DNA of 64,000 bases from Kaistella sp. 97-N-M2 (GCF_021513235.1 NZ_CP090976.1:1798001-1862000); one strand, 5' to 3'; shown: positions 22,861-32,330, counted from the first letter of the stretch. The notes: generated by a model not told the origin, from the sequence alone. Translations and numbers: made by a program.

Positions 22861-24942
22861 ATGAAAAAAATAACAATTGCTGTGCTTGCTTTTTCAGGTA
22901 GCGTATTTCTTAATTCCTGCGCCACCACGACGTCCGCGACGCAGGAAAGCGAGCAAACGCCCGTAGAAACGAAAGCCGCCATCGCCGAAGAAGGGCTCAA
23001 TCTTTCCTATATGGATTCCATTGTCCGCCCACAGGACGATTTCTTTAATTACGTTAACGGGAACTGGATGAAAACGGCCACGATTCCCGCAGACAAATCC
23101 AGTTGGGGAAGTTTCAACGCGCTTCGAGAAGATGTAGATAATTCTTCGTTAGAAATTTTGAATAAAATTCTGACAGACAAATTCGAAGCCGGCTCCGAAG
23201 GACAAAAAATTCAAAACCTTTACGGCTCTTACATGGATTGGGACAAGCGCAACGCCGACGGTATTAACCCGATCAAGAGCGATTTGCAAAAAATCGATAA
23301 CATCAAATCGGTTGCGCAATTACAAACTTATTTAACCGAAGCCACGAAAACCGGCGATAATCCTTTCTACGCGTGGCGTGTGGGTGCCGACATGAAAAAC
23401 TCCGTCATGAACGCTGTTTATTTGGGTGGCGCTTCCTTAGGTTTGGGTCGCGATTATTATCAGAAAGAAAATGACGCGAACACGAAAACCTTAGCAGAAT
23501 ACAAAAACTATTTGGCGCAGCTTTTCGAAACCATTGGTTATAAAAATGCCGATCAAACCGCCCAGCGCGTAGTCGCTTTCGAAAAACAACTGGCCAACGA
23601 TATGTTGACGAACGAGCAAAACCGCGATGCTAATTTGCGGTACAACCCGAAAACATTGCCGGAACTTTCAAAAATGGTGAAGCACGTAGATCTTCCGAAA
23701 TATTTAACGGACGCCGGTGTAAAAACCGATAAAGTGATCGTAAGCCAACTGAAATATTACCAGAACATGGATTCTTGGATGAATGAAAGAACGCTGCCGC
23801 TCCTGAAAGAATATATGAAGGCGAGAATGGTTTCTAGCAACGCAGGGAATTTGAACAAAGCATTGGACGATATCAGTTTCAATTTCTACTCCAAATACCT
23901 TCAGGGTCAGGAAGAGCAGAGAGCCATGAACAAAAGAGGTTTGGGCGTTATTAATGGTGTTTTGGGCGAAGCTTTCGGTAAATTGTATGTAGAGAAATAT
24001 TTCCCGGCAGCAGCCAAAAGCCAAATGGAAACCTACATCAGTTATCTGAAAAAATCCTTCCAGCAACACATCGCAGACAACGACTGGATGTCGCCGGAAA
24101 CAAAAGTGAAAGCCCAGGAAAAACTCGCGAAATTCTCCGTGAAAATCGCCTATCCCGATACATGGAAAGATTATTCGAAACTGCAGCTAACGTCGCCCGA
24201 TGATGGTGGAACTTATTTTACCAATCTGCAGAACATCAGTGCGTGGCAGTATGCTAAAAACCTGGATAAAGTCGGAAAACCCGTCGATAAAACGGAGTGG
24301 GGAATGTCGCCACAAACCGTGAACGCTTATTACAGCGGTTCTAACAACGAAATCGTTTTCCCGGCGGCGATTTTGCAGCCTCCTTTCTTTAATTTCAAAG
24401 CAGATCCGGCCGTTAACTTCGGTGGAATCGGTGCCGTGATCGGACACGAAATCTCCCACGGTTTTGATGATTCGGGTTCGCGTTTCGACGGCGACGGAAA
24501 CCTGAACAACTGGTGGACGGATGCCGACCGCAAAAATTTCGACGAAAAAGTTGGTCAACTGGCGGAGCAATACAATGCTTACGAACCTGTAAAGGGAAGT
24601 TTCATCAACGGTAAGTTTACGAGTGGTGAAAACATTGGCGATCTTGGCGGTGTCGCGGTGGCTTACACCGCGCTGCAAATGTATTTGAAAGATAAAGGCG
24701 ATCCGGGACCCATTAGCGGATTCACGCAGGACCAAAGATTTTTCATGAGCTGGGCAACCGTTTGGCGCACCAAATCGACGGAGAAATACATGGTAAACCA
24801 GGTGAAAACCGATCCACATTCCCCGGGATATTTCCGCGCTTTTGCGCCGTTGGTGAATCAGGATTCCTTCTATAAGGCGTTCGACATCAAGCCAGGCGAC
24901 AAATTATACCGCGCGCCGGAAGAACGGATTAAGATCTGGTAA
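22861..24942 (+). CDS. M13 family zinc metallopeptidase, lipoprotein (copy 2)
   Basis: A 693-aa paralogue of the preceding gene, with the same architecture: lipoprotein signal MKKITIAVLAFSGSVFLNSC, acidic linker, M13 N-domain from RPQDDFFNYVNGNWMKTATI, zinc motif VIGHEISHGFD (HExxH at 529-533), and GENIGDLGG for the third ligand. Long stretches, for example GVINGVLGEAFGKLYVEKYF, are identical or nearly so between copies, whereas the linker and signal differ. HEMTH in copy 1 is HEISH here; both fit HExxH. A strong terminator follows at 24966-25000. Specialisation of the two copies is possible but not visible. Confidence 0.96.
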   Translation: MKKITIAVLAFSGSVFLNSCATTTSATQESEQTPVETKAAIAEEGLNLSYMDSIVRPQDDFFNYVNGNWMKTATIPADKSSWGSFNALREDVDNSSLEILNKILTDKFEAGSEGQKIQNLYGSYMDWDKRNADGINPIKSDLQKIDNIKSVAQLQTYLTEATKTGDNPFYAWRVGADMKNSVMNAVYLGGASLGLGRDYYQKENDANTKTLAEYKNYLAQLFETIGYKNADQTAQRVVAFEKQLANDMLTNEQNRDANLRYNPKTLPELSKMVKHVDLPKYLTDAGVKTDKVIVSQLKYYQNMDSWMNERTLPLLKEYMKARMVSSNAGNLNKALDDISFNFYSKYLQGQEEQRAMNKRGLGVINGVLGEAFGKLYVEKYFPAAAKSQMETYISYLKKSFQQHIADNDWMSPETKVKAQEKLAKFSVKIAYPDTWKDYSKLQLTSPDDGGTYFTNLQNISAWQYAKNLDKVGKPVDKTEWGMSPQTVNAYYSGSNNEIVFPAAILQPPFFNFKADPAVNFGGIGAVIGHEISHGFDDSGSRFDGDGNLNNWWTDADRKNFDEKVGQLAEQYNAYEPVKGSFINGKFTSGENIGDLGGVAVAYTALQMYLKDKGDPGPISGFTQDQRFFMSWATVWRTKSTEKYMVNQVKTDPHSPGYFRAFAPLVNQDSFYKAFDIKPGDKLYRAPEERIKIW

Positions 24943-24965
24943 AATTTAGATTGTAAATATTCAGA

Positions 24966-25000
24966 ACCCTTTCAGCCTTTCAAAGGCTGAAAGGGTTTTT
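24966..25000 (+). terminator. Strong rho-independent terminator after the M13 gene pair
   Basis: AACCCTTTCAGCC-TTTCAAA-GGCTGAAAGGGTT, a 13-bp perfect stem followed by a T-run, 23 bp after the stop codon. Confidence 0.88.
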
Positions 25001-25087
25001 TATTGCAGATGATGCAGTTTTTTAAGAAACAGAGTTACGAATTTCTCCTAATATTTCCCTTAAAAAGCTATATTTGTAAAAAACAAG

Positions 25088-25657
25088 ATGTTAGATTTTC
25101 TCGACGGAATGGAGCCGCTCCAAAAAGGATTTTGGTATATCGCGCTCATCACCAGTTTAATATTTTTGGTTCAAACCATTCTTACTTTTATCGGCAGCGA
25201 TTCGTCGGACAGCGTAAATGCTGATTTCGATGGCAATCTGGATCATGCAGATGCTCCTTTTCAATTATTTTCTTTCCGGAATTTAGTCAACTTTCTCCTC
25301 GGATTTGGGTGGACCGGAGTTGCCTTCTTCCACACAATTACAAACAAAACGCTCCTTGTAACGCTCGCTTTCGCGGTAGGAGTCGCATTCATTTTTATCT
25401 TCTTTCTTCTGATTGTGCAGATTATGAAACTCACAGAAGACAATACGTTTAACATTCAAAATTTAGCCGGAAAAAGTGGCGAAGTTTATCTTACGATTCC
25501 GGCAGGAATGTCGGGGAAAGGAAAAGTGTTAATCTCTGTGAATGGCTCTAATCACGAACTTCAGGCGATGACGCGTTCTGAAATCCCCCTGCTTTCCAGC
25601 CGATCGGTAAAAGTAGTAGAAATCTCCGAGGGTATTTTAATCGTAGCTCCCGTATAA
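25088..25657 (+). CDS. NfeD-like membrane protein with OB fold
   Basis: A 189-aa protein. Three TM segments (about residues 14-36, 67-80 and 88-113) precede a soluble C-terminal domain (about 120-189) of NfeD/OB-fold type: NLAGKSGEVYLTIPAGMSGKG, ending SRSVKVVEISEGILIVAPV. NfeD-family proteins accompany flotillins, as YuaF does FloT in Bacillus, and a flotillin gene follows 18 bp downstream. The pair probably organises membrane microdomains or membrane stress responses. A TATATTTG element (25069-25076) lies 11 bp before the ATG. ATG 25088 is chosen because it opens the first hydrophobic domain cleanly. Confidence 0.85.
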   Translation: MLDFLDGMEPLQKGFWYIALITSLIFLVQTILTFIGSDSSDSVNADFDGNLDHADAPFQLFSFRNLVNFLLGFGWTGVAFFHTITNKTLLVTLAFAVGVAFIFIFFLLIVQIMKLTEDNTFNIQNLAGKSGEVYLTIPAGMSGKGKVLISVNGSNHELQAMTRSEIPLLSSRSVKVVEISEGILIVAPV

Positions 25658-25675
25658 ATTCAAACAAAATAAACT

Positions 25676-27256
25676 ATGTATATGTCTGGAACAATTATTC
25701 TCATTTTAGTAGCGGTATTCGTCTTTTTCGTTACTTTTTTAGCCCTGATTTCACGTTATAAAAGATGTCCGTCCGACAAAATTTTGGTCATCTATGGTCG
25801 AACTGGCGGATCCTCTGCCAAATGCATTCATGGTGGCGGCGCGTTTGTGTGGCCGGTTATTCAGGATTACGCTTATCTTGATCTGAAACCCATTTCAATT
25901 GACACCAATTTAACAAATGCCCTTTCTAAACAAAATATTAGGATTGATGTTCCGTGTCGCTTTACCATTGCCATCTCTACGGAACCCGATACCATGGGAA
26001 ATGCCGCAGAAAGATTGTTGGGCCTCACTCCGGAGCAGATCCAGGAATTGTCTAAAGATATCCTTTTCGGCCAGCTGCGTTTGGTAATTGCAACAATGAC
26101 CATTGAAGAAATTAATACGGATCGTGATAAATTCCTTGATAATATTTCTAAAAATGTCGATACCGAATTAAAGAAAATCGGGTTGAAACTGATCAATGTA
26201 AATGTGACCGATATCAGAGATGAATCCGGTTACATTGAAGCTTTAGGAAAAGAAGCTGCTGCAAAAGCCATAAACGAAGCGAAAATTTCCGTGGCCGAGC
26301 AAGAAAAAATCGGGGAAACGGGGAAAGCTTCAGCAGACCGCTCCAAAGATATTGAGATCGCCGAAACAAATCGTGATCGTGATGTCCGCATTGCGGTTAC
26401 TCAAAAAGACAGAGAAGTAAGTATTGCCGCCGCAGAAAAAGATGAATCCATCGGAAAAGCCGAAGCCATGCGCGAATCCAGGATTGCGACTTCTCTCGCG
26501 AATTCCATTGCCGTTGAGGGAGAAAACAACGCGAAAATTACCATCGCAAATTCCGATGCACAAAGACGGGAAAAAGAGGCAGAAGCTCTTAAAATCGCGA
26601 TGACCGCAGAAAAAGTGCAGGCAGCAGAAGCTTTGGAAGAATCCTATTTAGCAGAACAGAAAGCAGAAACAGCCAGAGCCGAAAGGGAACGCTCTACGCA
26701 ACTGGCAAACGTTGTGGTGCCGGCTCAGATTTCCAAGCAGAAAATAATTATAGATGCAGAGGCAGATGCAGAAAGAATTCGATTAAATGCAAAAGGTGAA
26801 GCCGATGCTATTTTCTTAAAGATGGAAGCCGAAGCAAAAGGTCTTTATGAGATCCTGACGAAGCAGGCCGAAGGTTATGATGCGGTGGTAAAGGCTGCGG
26901 GTGGCGATGCCAAAAACGCCTTCCAGCTCTTGCTGATCGAAAAACTACCGGAACTAGTGAAAACGCAGGTTGAAGCCGTGAAAAATATTAAGATCGATAA
27001 AATTACGGTTTGGGACAGTGGCAATAACGGCGACGGAAATAACTCCACCGCCAATTTTGTGTCCGGAATGATGAAAACGGTGCCGCCTCTTAATGATCTT
27101 TTTAATATGGCGGGATTAAACCTGCCGGATTATCTGAAGGGAAAATCTGATGATGAAACAAATCGATACCCTGCACAAAAACACCCAGCGGTAACCAAAG
27201 AGGTAAAGTCCGAAATTAAACCTCAAATGCCGGAGAACGGTAACAACCCCACTTAA
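25676..27256 (+). CDS. Flotillin-like SPFH-domain protein
   Basis: A 526-aa protein with one N-terminal membrane segment (GTIILILVAVFVFFVTFLALI, about residues 4-24) and an SPFH/band-7 domain (about residues 35-215; RCPSDKILVIYGRTGG and VTDIRDESGYIEALGKEAAA). Next comes a long Ala/Glu/Lys-rich coiled coil (about 215-400; repeated AEA/EAE units, QKAETARAERERS) and a C-terminal tail ending in a polar segment. It is anchored in the inner membrane and scaffolds membrane assemblies. An alternative in-frame ATG two codons later would give MSGTII. It lies between its likely partner NfeD-like gene and a hydrolase gene 11 bp downstream. Confidence 0.93.
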   Translation: MYMSGTIILILVAVFVFFVTFLALISRYKRCPSDKILVIYGRTGGSSAKCIHGGGAFVWPVIQDYAYLDLKPISIDTNLTNALSKQNIRIDVPCRFTIAISTEPDTMGNAAERLLGLTPEQIQELSKDILFGQLRLVIATMTIEEINTDRDKFLDNISKNVDTELKKIGLKLINVNVTDIRDESGYIEALGKEAAAKAINEAKISVAEQEKIGETGKASADRSKDIEIAETNRDRDVRIAVTQKDREVSIAAAEKDESIGKAEAMRESRIATSLANSIAVEGENNAKITIANSDAQRREKEAEALKIAMTAEKVQAAEALEESYLAEQKAETARAERERSTQLANVVVPAQISKQKIIIDAEADAERIRLNAKGEADAIFLKMEAEAKGLYEILTKQAEGYDAVVKAAGGDAKNAFQLLLIEKLPELVKTQVEAVKNIKIDKITVWDSGNNGDGNNSTANFVSGMMKTVPPLNDLFNMAGLNLPDYLKGKSDDETNRYPAQKHPAVTKEVKSEIKPQMPENGNNPT

Positions 27257-27267
27257 ATTTATAAATA

Positions 27268-28116
27268 ATGGGTAATCCGATTACTTTCCAAAAAAATATC
27301 CTCATTAAAAACCCGCTAACCCGGGATTTTTTGGCCGATGCCTTTTACCCCGAAAACATTGAAAAGCTGCCACTTGTAGTTTTTGCGCACGGCTACAAAG
27401 GTTATAAAGACTGGGGTGCCTGGGATTTGATGGCGGAAAAATTTGCCGAAGCCGGTTTCTTTTTTGTTAAATTTAATTTTTCGCATAACGGAACAACGGT
27501 TGAACAACCCAAAGATTTCGGCGATTTAGAAGCTTTTGGACATAATAATTTCTCCAAAGAAATGTCGGATTATGATGAGGTTTTAAATTACTTCGAAAAG
27601 CATCCAAACGTAGATCCCGAAAAAATTGCCATTATCGGGCACAGTCGTGGTGGTGGAATTTCGGTGATCAAAGCTTTCGAAGACGAGCGTATAAAGTTGT
27701 TGATCTCGCTTGCGGGGGTGAGTAATTTTAAATACCGTTTTCCGAACCAGCAGCGTTTTGAAGACTGGAAAACTTCCGGCGTAATGTATTCCGAAAATAA
27801 AAGAACGCACCAGCAAATGCCGCATTACTTTCAGTTTTTTGAAGATTTTGAACAGAACGAAGAGCGTTTTACCATTCAATATGCCGCGCAGCATTTCGAG
27901 AAGCCTTTTTTAATAATTCAGGGAACAGATGACGATGCAGTGAAGGATAAAGAAGCCTTTTTGCTGAATGAATGGTGCAAAACTTCGGAATTGGTATTGA
28001 TAGAAAACGCCAATCACACCTTCGGCGCGAAAGAACCGTGGGCGCAAACTGAACTGCCCCCTGAATTAAATAAAGCAACTTCTGAAATGATCGCTTTTTT
28101 AAAGGCGCATCTGTAA
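27268..28116 (+). CDS. Alpha/beta hydrolase (dienelactone hydrolase-like)
   Basis: A 282-aa cytoplasmic alpha/beta hydrolase. The oxyanion region is VVFAHGYKGYKDWGAWD, the nucleophile elbow is GHSRGGG (serine in IIGHSRGGGIS, about residue 129), an acid candidate lies in IIQGTDDDAV, and the catalytic His is in NANHTFGAKEP. The lack of a signal peptide suggests an intracellular ester or peptide substrate. It begins 11 bp after the flotillin gene and is probably co-transcribed with it; a functional link is not established. Confidence 0.92.
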   Translation: MGNPITFQKNILIKNPLTRDFLADAFYPENIEKLPLVVFAHGYKGYKDWGAWDLMAEKFAEAGFFFVKFNFSHNGTTVEQPKDFGDLEAFGHNNFSKEMSDYDEVLNYFEKHPNVDPEKIAIIGHSRGGGISVIKAFEDERIKLLISLAGVSNFKYRFPNQQRFEDWKTSGVMYSENKRTHQQMPHYFQFFEDFEQNEERFTIQYAAQHFEKPFLIIQGTDDDAVKDKEAFLLNEWCKTSELVLIENANHTFGAKEPWAQTELPPELNKATSEMIAFLKAHL

Positions 28117-28190
28117 GTTTTAATATGAATAAAATTTAATATAAAATTTCTTCTGATTTGGTGTAGTTTTATCGGTTCAAAATTTAATCA

Positions 28191-29018
28191 ATGATGCTTT
28201 TATCGGTCCTCGAATTTCCGGATTTTGCGCAGCCCCAAATTTGGATCAGTTTACTCACGCTTACTTTTTTGGAAATCATTCTGGGGGTCGACAATATTAT
28301 CTTCATCTCCATCATTTCCGATAAATTACCAAAGGAAAAACAAAAGTTTGCGCGGAATTTGGGTTTAACCTTCGCGATGCTTTTTCGCATCGCACTTCTC
28401 TTAATGATCAGCTGGATTATCGGGTTGAAGGAAGCAATTGTAACAATTCCGTTCATCGACGAACCCGGAAGCGATTTGCCGCTCTCATTGAGTTGGAAAG
28501 ACATTATTCTTTTAGTCGGTGGCATTTTCTTAATTGCAAAAAGCACGTTGGAAATTAACGGAAAGATGCAGGGGCACGAGGAAAGTCATGCGCCGAAAAA
28601 AGCCGCTTCTACGTTGATGACGATGGTAATAGTTCAAATTATTTTAGTCGATATGGTTTTCTCCCTCGATTCCATTCTTACCGCGATTGGTTTGGTGGAT
28701 AATGTGGTTTTGATGATTATCGCGGTGGTGATTTCGATTGGAATGATGATGGCTTTTGCCGGCCCGATTTCGAATGTCATCAATAAATATCCGAGTTTAC
28801 AGATTCTTGCGCTTTCATTTTTAGTGGTGATCGGCGTTATGTTGGTTGCGGAAGGAATTCACCAACACGTGAGTAAAAATATTATTTATTCGTGTTTGGC
28901 TTTCAGTTTGCTCGTCGAATTTTTAAATATCAGATTTCGAAATAATCAAAATAAAAAACAACTGAAATTAAATCCTGATCTGAATAAAGATTTAAGCCTT
29001 AAAGAAGATGATAACTAA
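28191..29018 (+). CDS. TerC family integral membrane protein
   Basis: A 275-aa protein with about seven TM segments. The TerC signature is present: FLEIILGVDNIIFISIISDK near residue 28, and VDMVFSLDSILTAIGLVDN later, with the paired acidic residues used for metal handling. TerC/Alx-type proteins move manganese or assist metal loading of secreted proteins. It has its own 74-bp upstream gap and is followed by a bidirectional terminator (29020-29050). Start ATG 28191; the second codon is also ATG. Confidence 0.93.
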   Translation: MMLLSVLEFPDFAQPQIWISLLTLTFLEIILGVDNIIFISIISDKLPKEKQKFARNLGLTFAMLFRIALLLMISWIIGLKEAIVTIPFIDEPGSDLPLSLSWKDIILLVGGIFLIAKSTLEINGKMQGHEESHAPKKAASTLMTMVIVQIILVDMVFSLDSILTAIGLVDNVVLMIIAVVISIGMMMAFAGPISNVINKYPSLQILALSFLVVIGVMLVAEGIHQHVSKNIIYSCLAFSLLVEFLNIRFRNNQNKKQLKLNPDLNKDLSLKEDDN

Positions 29019-29019
29019 T

Positions 29020-29050
29020 AAAAAAAGAGTGAATTTTTTCACTCTTTTTT
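29020..29050. terminator. Bidirectional rho-independent terminator between terC and the flavin reductase gene
   Basis: AAAAAGAGTGAA-TTTT-TTCACTCTTTTTT with A- and T-runs on both sides, so it can stop the terC transcript on plus and the convergent gene on minus. Confidence 0.85.
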
Positions 29051-29073
29051 ATTAATACGGAAATAGGTCGGTT

Positions 29074-29895
29074 TTAAATTACTAAAATTCTCCACGCCTC
29101 CGCAATTTTGCTGTCGCCAAGAAGTTTCTGGGCTTCCAAATGTTTACTTTCCTCTCCGTAAAATTTTCCCGCGGGCAATTCTTCTGTGTTGGCGAGCATT
29201 CCCAAATCGTTGCCGGTAAAGATTTTACTTAATTTAATTTCATCCGGCAGTCGATCGAAACCTATTCCTTTTGTAATTAATGGTTTCGGCACTTCGAAAA
29301 GGTTATCTGCATTGTTTCTGGAATACCAGTTTCCGCCCAGTCTTGCAACGAGATCCAACTTTTGCTGATCTAAGTTTCCGTCATCATTCAGATATTCTTC
29401 GCGCACATGGATTTTGACGATTTCGCAGATAACAAGATTTCCAGCGCCGCCTTCGGTGCCTAAATGTTTTATTTCGAGAACTTTGCATTCTAAATTTACG
29501 GGACATTCTTCGATCAGTTTCGGCCGAATTAAATCTGCGTCTTTCATCGTTAAACCCGCTTTGATGAACTCGTTTTCGGCTTTTGAATATTCTGTTGAAG
29601 CGAGCGAAATTTGCTGCACGATTTTATAATTTACAATTCCAATTACCACTTCCGGAACCTCCAGAACGTTTTCCAGCGTATGTTTCGTTGTGTTGTCGCG
29701 CACTCTTCTCGCCGGCGAAAAAATGACAACCGGCGGATTGGAACTGAACATATTGAAAAAACTGAAAGGGCTCAAATTGATGTTGCCCTCTTGATCAACC
29801 GTGGAAGCCAAAGCGATCGGTCGCGGCGCAATCGCTGTCTGCAGAAGCGTTTGCAGTTGAAAATTGTTAAGTTCTTGAGGTGAGATTGTTTTCAT
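29074..29895 (-). CDS. Flavin reductase-like domain protein
   Basis: A 273-aa protein from ATG 29895 (MKTISPQELNNFQLQ). A longer frame from 29928 would add 11 residues of uncharacteristic sequence. The flavin-reductase split barrel is seen in ALASTVDQEGNINLSPFSFF, NPPVVIFSPAR and DTT/TLENVLEVPEVVI; the last 60 residues are an extension. These proteins bind FMN and are often oxygenase-associated reductases or of unknown function. It sits at the downstream end of the minus-strand tyrosine-catabolic neighbourhood, but a mechanistic link is unproved. Confidence 0.9.
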   Translation of the reverse strand: MKTISPQELNNFQLQTLLQTAIAPRPIALASTVDQEGNINLSPFSFFNMFSSNPPVVIFSPARRVRDNTTKHTLENVLEVPEVVIGIVNYKIVQQISLASTEYSKAENEFIKAGLTMKDADLIRPKLIEECPVNLECKVLEIKHLGTEGGAGNLVICEIVKIHVREEYLNDDGNLDQQKLDLVARLGGNWYSRNNADNLFEVPKPLITKGIGFDRLPDEIKLSKIFTGNDLGMLANTEELPAGKFYGEESKHLEAQKLLGDSKIAEAWRILVI

Positions 29896-29989
29896 ATTTT
29901 GGAAGTGACTCTTTAACACATAAGTCATATAAGTTTAAGTGGAGTATTTTGAGAATATTTTAGATCACATCAGCGTGTTTAAGATACCG

Positions 29990-30400
29990 TTATTTTAAAG
30001 TTGCAAAATATTTGCTGACAAAAGTTTCATGCCCTTCATAATAAAGATTATTTACATTAAAATTGACCAAGATAGATTTCGGAATCTTTAATAAATTCAT
30101 ATAGTTTATTGTTTGAGAGCGATGTACATTATTTAGATCAGTAACGGATTTTATCTCTAAAATAATTAAATTTTCAATCAGAAAATCACATTTTACCTTA
30201 CAATTAATAATCTTGCCTTTGTAATTTAGCGGAATTTCGAGTTCTGATTTGTATTGCAATTTAAGTAGATCCAATTCCTTTTTTAAACATTCATGGTAAA
30301 CATTTTCAAAAAGGCCGGGTCCTACAATTTTGTGAACTTCTATACATGCCCCCGTAATTTTATACGTCAGTTCATTGATGTATTTCTGGGTTATTTCCAT
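29990..30400 (-). CDS. GxxExxY protein (PD-(D/E)xK nuclease-like)
   Basis: A 136-aa protein of the GxxExxY family. The name-giving motif is G29-LF-E32-NV-Y35 in GPGLFENVYHECL. D72 and E82-I-K84 (CDFLIENLIILEIKSV) form a PD-(D/E)xK-type core, so a nuclease fold is likely, though its activity and target are unknown. Such genes are scattered singly through Bacteroidetes genomes. Here it lies between the flavin reductase gene and fahA on the same strand. Base composition is slightly more A/T-rich than the neighbours, which may indicate mobility. Confidence 0.9.
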   Translation of the reverse strand: MEITQKYINELTYKITGACIEVHKIVGPGLFENVYHECLKKELDLLKLQYKSELEIPLNYKGKIINCKVKCDFLIENLIILEIKSVTDLNNVHRSQTINYMNLLKIPKSILVNFNVNNLYYEGHETFVSKYFATLK

Positions 30401-30494
30401 AAAATAAAATTTGAACTTTCAAACTAATGTGATCTTATGTCGACTAAAATGTGCGGAGTGAAAAGTATACTTATGTGTTAACAAGCACTAAGGT

Positions 30495-31745
30495 TTAATT
30501 CGCAGGCAAGATTTTTCCCGATACTTCCCCAAAACCCACTCTCATTCCGTCTTTCTCCGCATAACCGCGCATGATCACCGTATCATTATCATCTATAAAT
30601 TTTCTTTCCTGTCCGTCGTTCAGTTTTAAGGGATCAGTTCCGCGCCAGGTGAGCTCCAGCATCGAGCCGAAAGATTTCGGATTTTCGCCTGAAATGGTGC
30701 CGGAAGCATACAGGTCGCCGACCTCCACATTACAACCATTTACAGTATGATGCGCCAGTTGCTGCGTCATATTCCAGTACATAAATTTATAATTGCTTTC
30801 GGAGATCAGGTTTTCAGTGCCGTTTTCGGGCTGCAGATAAACTTCAAGATTGATATCGAAATTTTTGTCGCCCTCAAATTTTAAGTAATCTAAAACTTCC
30901 GGTTCCTGTTTTGGAGATTCGGTGCGGAAAGGTGCCAAAGCTTCTAAAGTGACCACCCAGGGAGAAATGGAACTGCCGAAATTTTTACCTAAAAATGGTC
31001 CAAGCGGCACATATTCCCAACTTTGGATATCGCGCGCGGACCAGTCATTGAAAATAACCATTCCAAAAATCGCATCTTCTGCTTCAGAAGTGGAAATGCT
31101 TTCACCCATTTCGGTGTGTTTATTCACCACAAAGGCCATTTCCAGCTCAAAATCCAGTTGCTTGCAGGGCCCAAAAATAGGCGCGTCCAGATCTGCGGGT
31201 TTTGTTTGCCCTTTCGGACGGATGATGTCGGTACCGGAAACCACGATGGAGGAAGCGCGGCCATGATAGCCGACCGGGAGGTGTTTCCAGTTCGGTAGCA
31301 AGGCGTTTCCGGGATCGCGGAACATTTTTCCTACGTTGGTGGCATGTTCGATGCTGCTGTAAAAATCGGTGTAATTGGGGATATGAAGCGGCATCATCAT
31401 TTTCACGTCATCAAACGCAAAGAAACAGTCTTTGATGGATTTTTCATCGTTTGCCAGTTTGGAATTCACAATCAATAATTCCTGAATTTTTAAACGTACG
31501 GCGTTTGTTACGGGTTTTCCGAGTTCTATAAATTCATTCAAAGTATAAGCTTCGAAAACATTTTCCGTTATCCCAGCTACGTCATCAAAAAATCCATAAT
31601 CGTAAAGCGTTGCTAAATCGACCACCATATCGCCGATGCGCGTACAGCAGGCAATATATTCCTGTGCGAAAACGGCCACGCCAAACGGAATATTATGGAT
31701 GGAAAAATCGGACTTCTGGTCGTAGTTTATAAAAGATTGCATCAT
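30495..31745 (-). CDS. fahA: Fumarylacetoacetase
   Basis: A 416-aa enzyme that hydrolyses fumarylacetoacetate to fumarate and acetoacetate, the last step of tyrosine and homogentisate breakdown. Family landmarks: MPLHIPNYTDFYSSIEHATN, LPVGYHGRASSIVVSGTDI, the metal-site stretch LDFELEMAFVV (E-x-E), VIFNDWSARDIQ and ENPKSFGSMLELTWRGTDPL. Length is normal for the family. hppD lies 0.6 kb upstream with a small secreted protein gene between, and hmgA further up, all minus strand. Confidence 0.96.
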   Translation of the reverse strand: MMQSFINYDQKSDFSIHNIPFGVAVFAQEYIACCTRIGDMVVDLATLYDYGFFDDVAGITENVFEAYTLNEFIELGKPVTNAVRLKIQELLIVNSKLANDEKSIKDCFFAFDDVKMMMPLHIPNYTDFYSSIEHATNVGKMFRDPGNALLPNWKHLPVGYHGRASSIVVSGTDIIRPKGQTKPADLDAPIFGPCKQLDFELEMAFVVNKHTEMGESISTSEAEDAIFGMVIFNDWSARDIQSWEYVPLGPFLGKNFGSSISPWVVTLEALAPFRTESPKQEPEVLDYLKFEGDKNFDINLEVYLQPENGTENLISESNYKFMYWNMTQQLAHHTVNGCNVEVGDLYASGTISGENPKSFGSMLELTWRGTDPLKLNDGQERKFIDDNDTVIMRGYAEKDGMRVGFGEVSGKILPAN

Positions 31746-31772
31746 TTTTAGGTTTAAAATAAAGGTTCAAAG

Positions 31773-31800
31773 CGTAAATAAATTTAAACTTCGAACCTTT
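31773..31800 (-). terminator. Hairpin between the small secreted protein gene and fahA
   Basis: AAAGGTTC (31773-31780) pairs with GAACCTTT (31793-31800) across a short loop. It could end the 31818-32279 transcript or attenuate readthrough into fahA. Confidence 0.45.
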
Positions 31801-31817
31801 TGATTATTGCGTATTAT

Positions 31818-32279
31818 TTAGTTCTTATTGATCGCGCTTTCTTCAATCCAGCGCTCCCGCGTATTTACATCCACGAGATAAAGTGTTTTCTTCAGTTTCG
31901 TCATCAACAGCGTTTTTGTAATGGGTAAAGCAATTTTTTGCCCTTCTAGTTTGTCTGCGCGTAACGAAATGATGTTGTGCTGCGTTCTCACGATGTCACC
32001 CGAAAAAACATTCGACGAAGTTTCACCGGTTTTTTTGTCATCAAACATTTCTACATACGTCGCCAGATTATCTTTAAGGACGATAAAACTTCTTTCCGTA
32101 TGATCTTCAAAGTCTTTCACCAAGACAAATTTGGTGTCGTCAATATTAACGTTCTTCAGATTTTGGTTAATTCCTCTTCGTGCTTCCAACTGATCCAAAA
32201 TGGTGTTTATGGAAGCGTATTGCGCCTGAACTGCAGCGGCAGAAATCAGCATTACTGCAGCGCAAAGTATTTTTTTCAT
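31818..32279 (-). CDS. Secreted hypothetical protein
   Basis: A 153-aa protein with a signal peptide (MKKILCAAVMLISAAAVQA, residues 1-19). The mature part begins QYASINTILDQLEARRGINQ and is beta-rich (FVLVKDFEDHTERSFIVLKD), with no lipobox, CxxC or TM segment. I do not recognise it. It lies 51 bp downstream of hppD and upstream of fahA, but its periplasmic location makes a catalytic role in the cytoplasmic tyrosine pathway unlikely. Confidence 0.75.
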   Translation of the reverse strand: MKKILCAAVMLISAAAVQAQYASINTILDQLEARRGINQNLKNVNIDDTKFVLVKDFEDHTERSFIVLKDNLATYVEMFDDKKTGETSSNVFSGDIVRTQHNIISLRADKLEGQKIALPITKTLLMTKLKKTLYLVDVNTRERWIEESAINKN

Positions 32280-32330
32280 TCGTGTTGAATTATATTCTTT
32301 GTACAGAATTTCTTTCTGTGGTCTTTTTTG

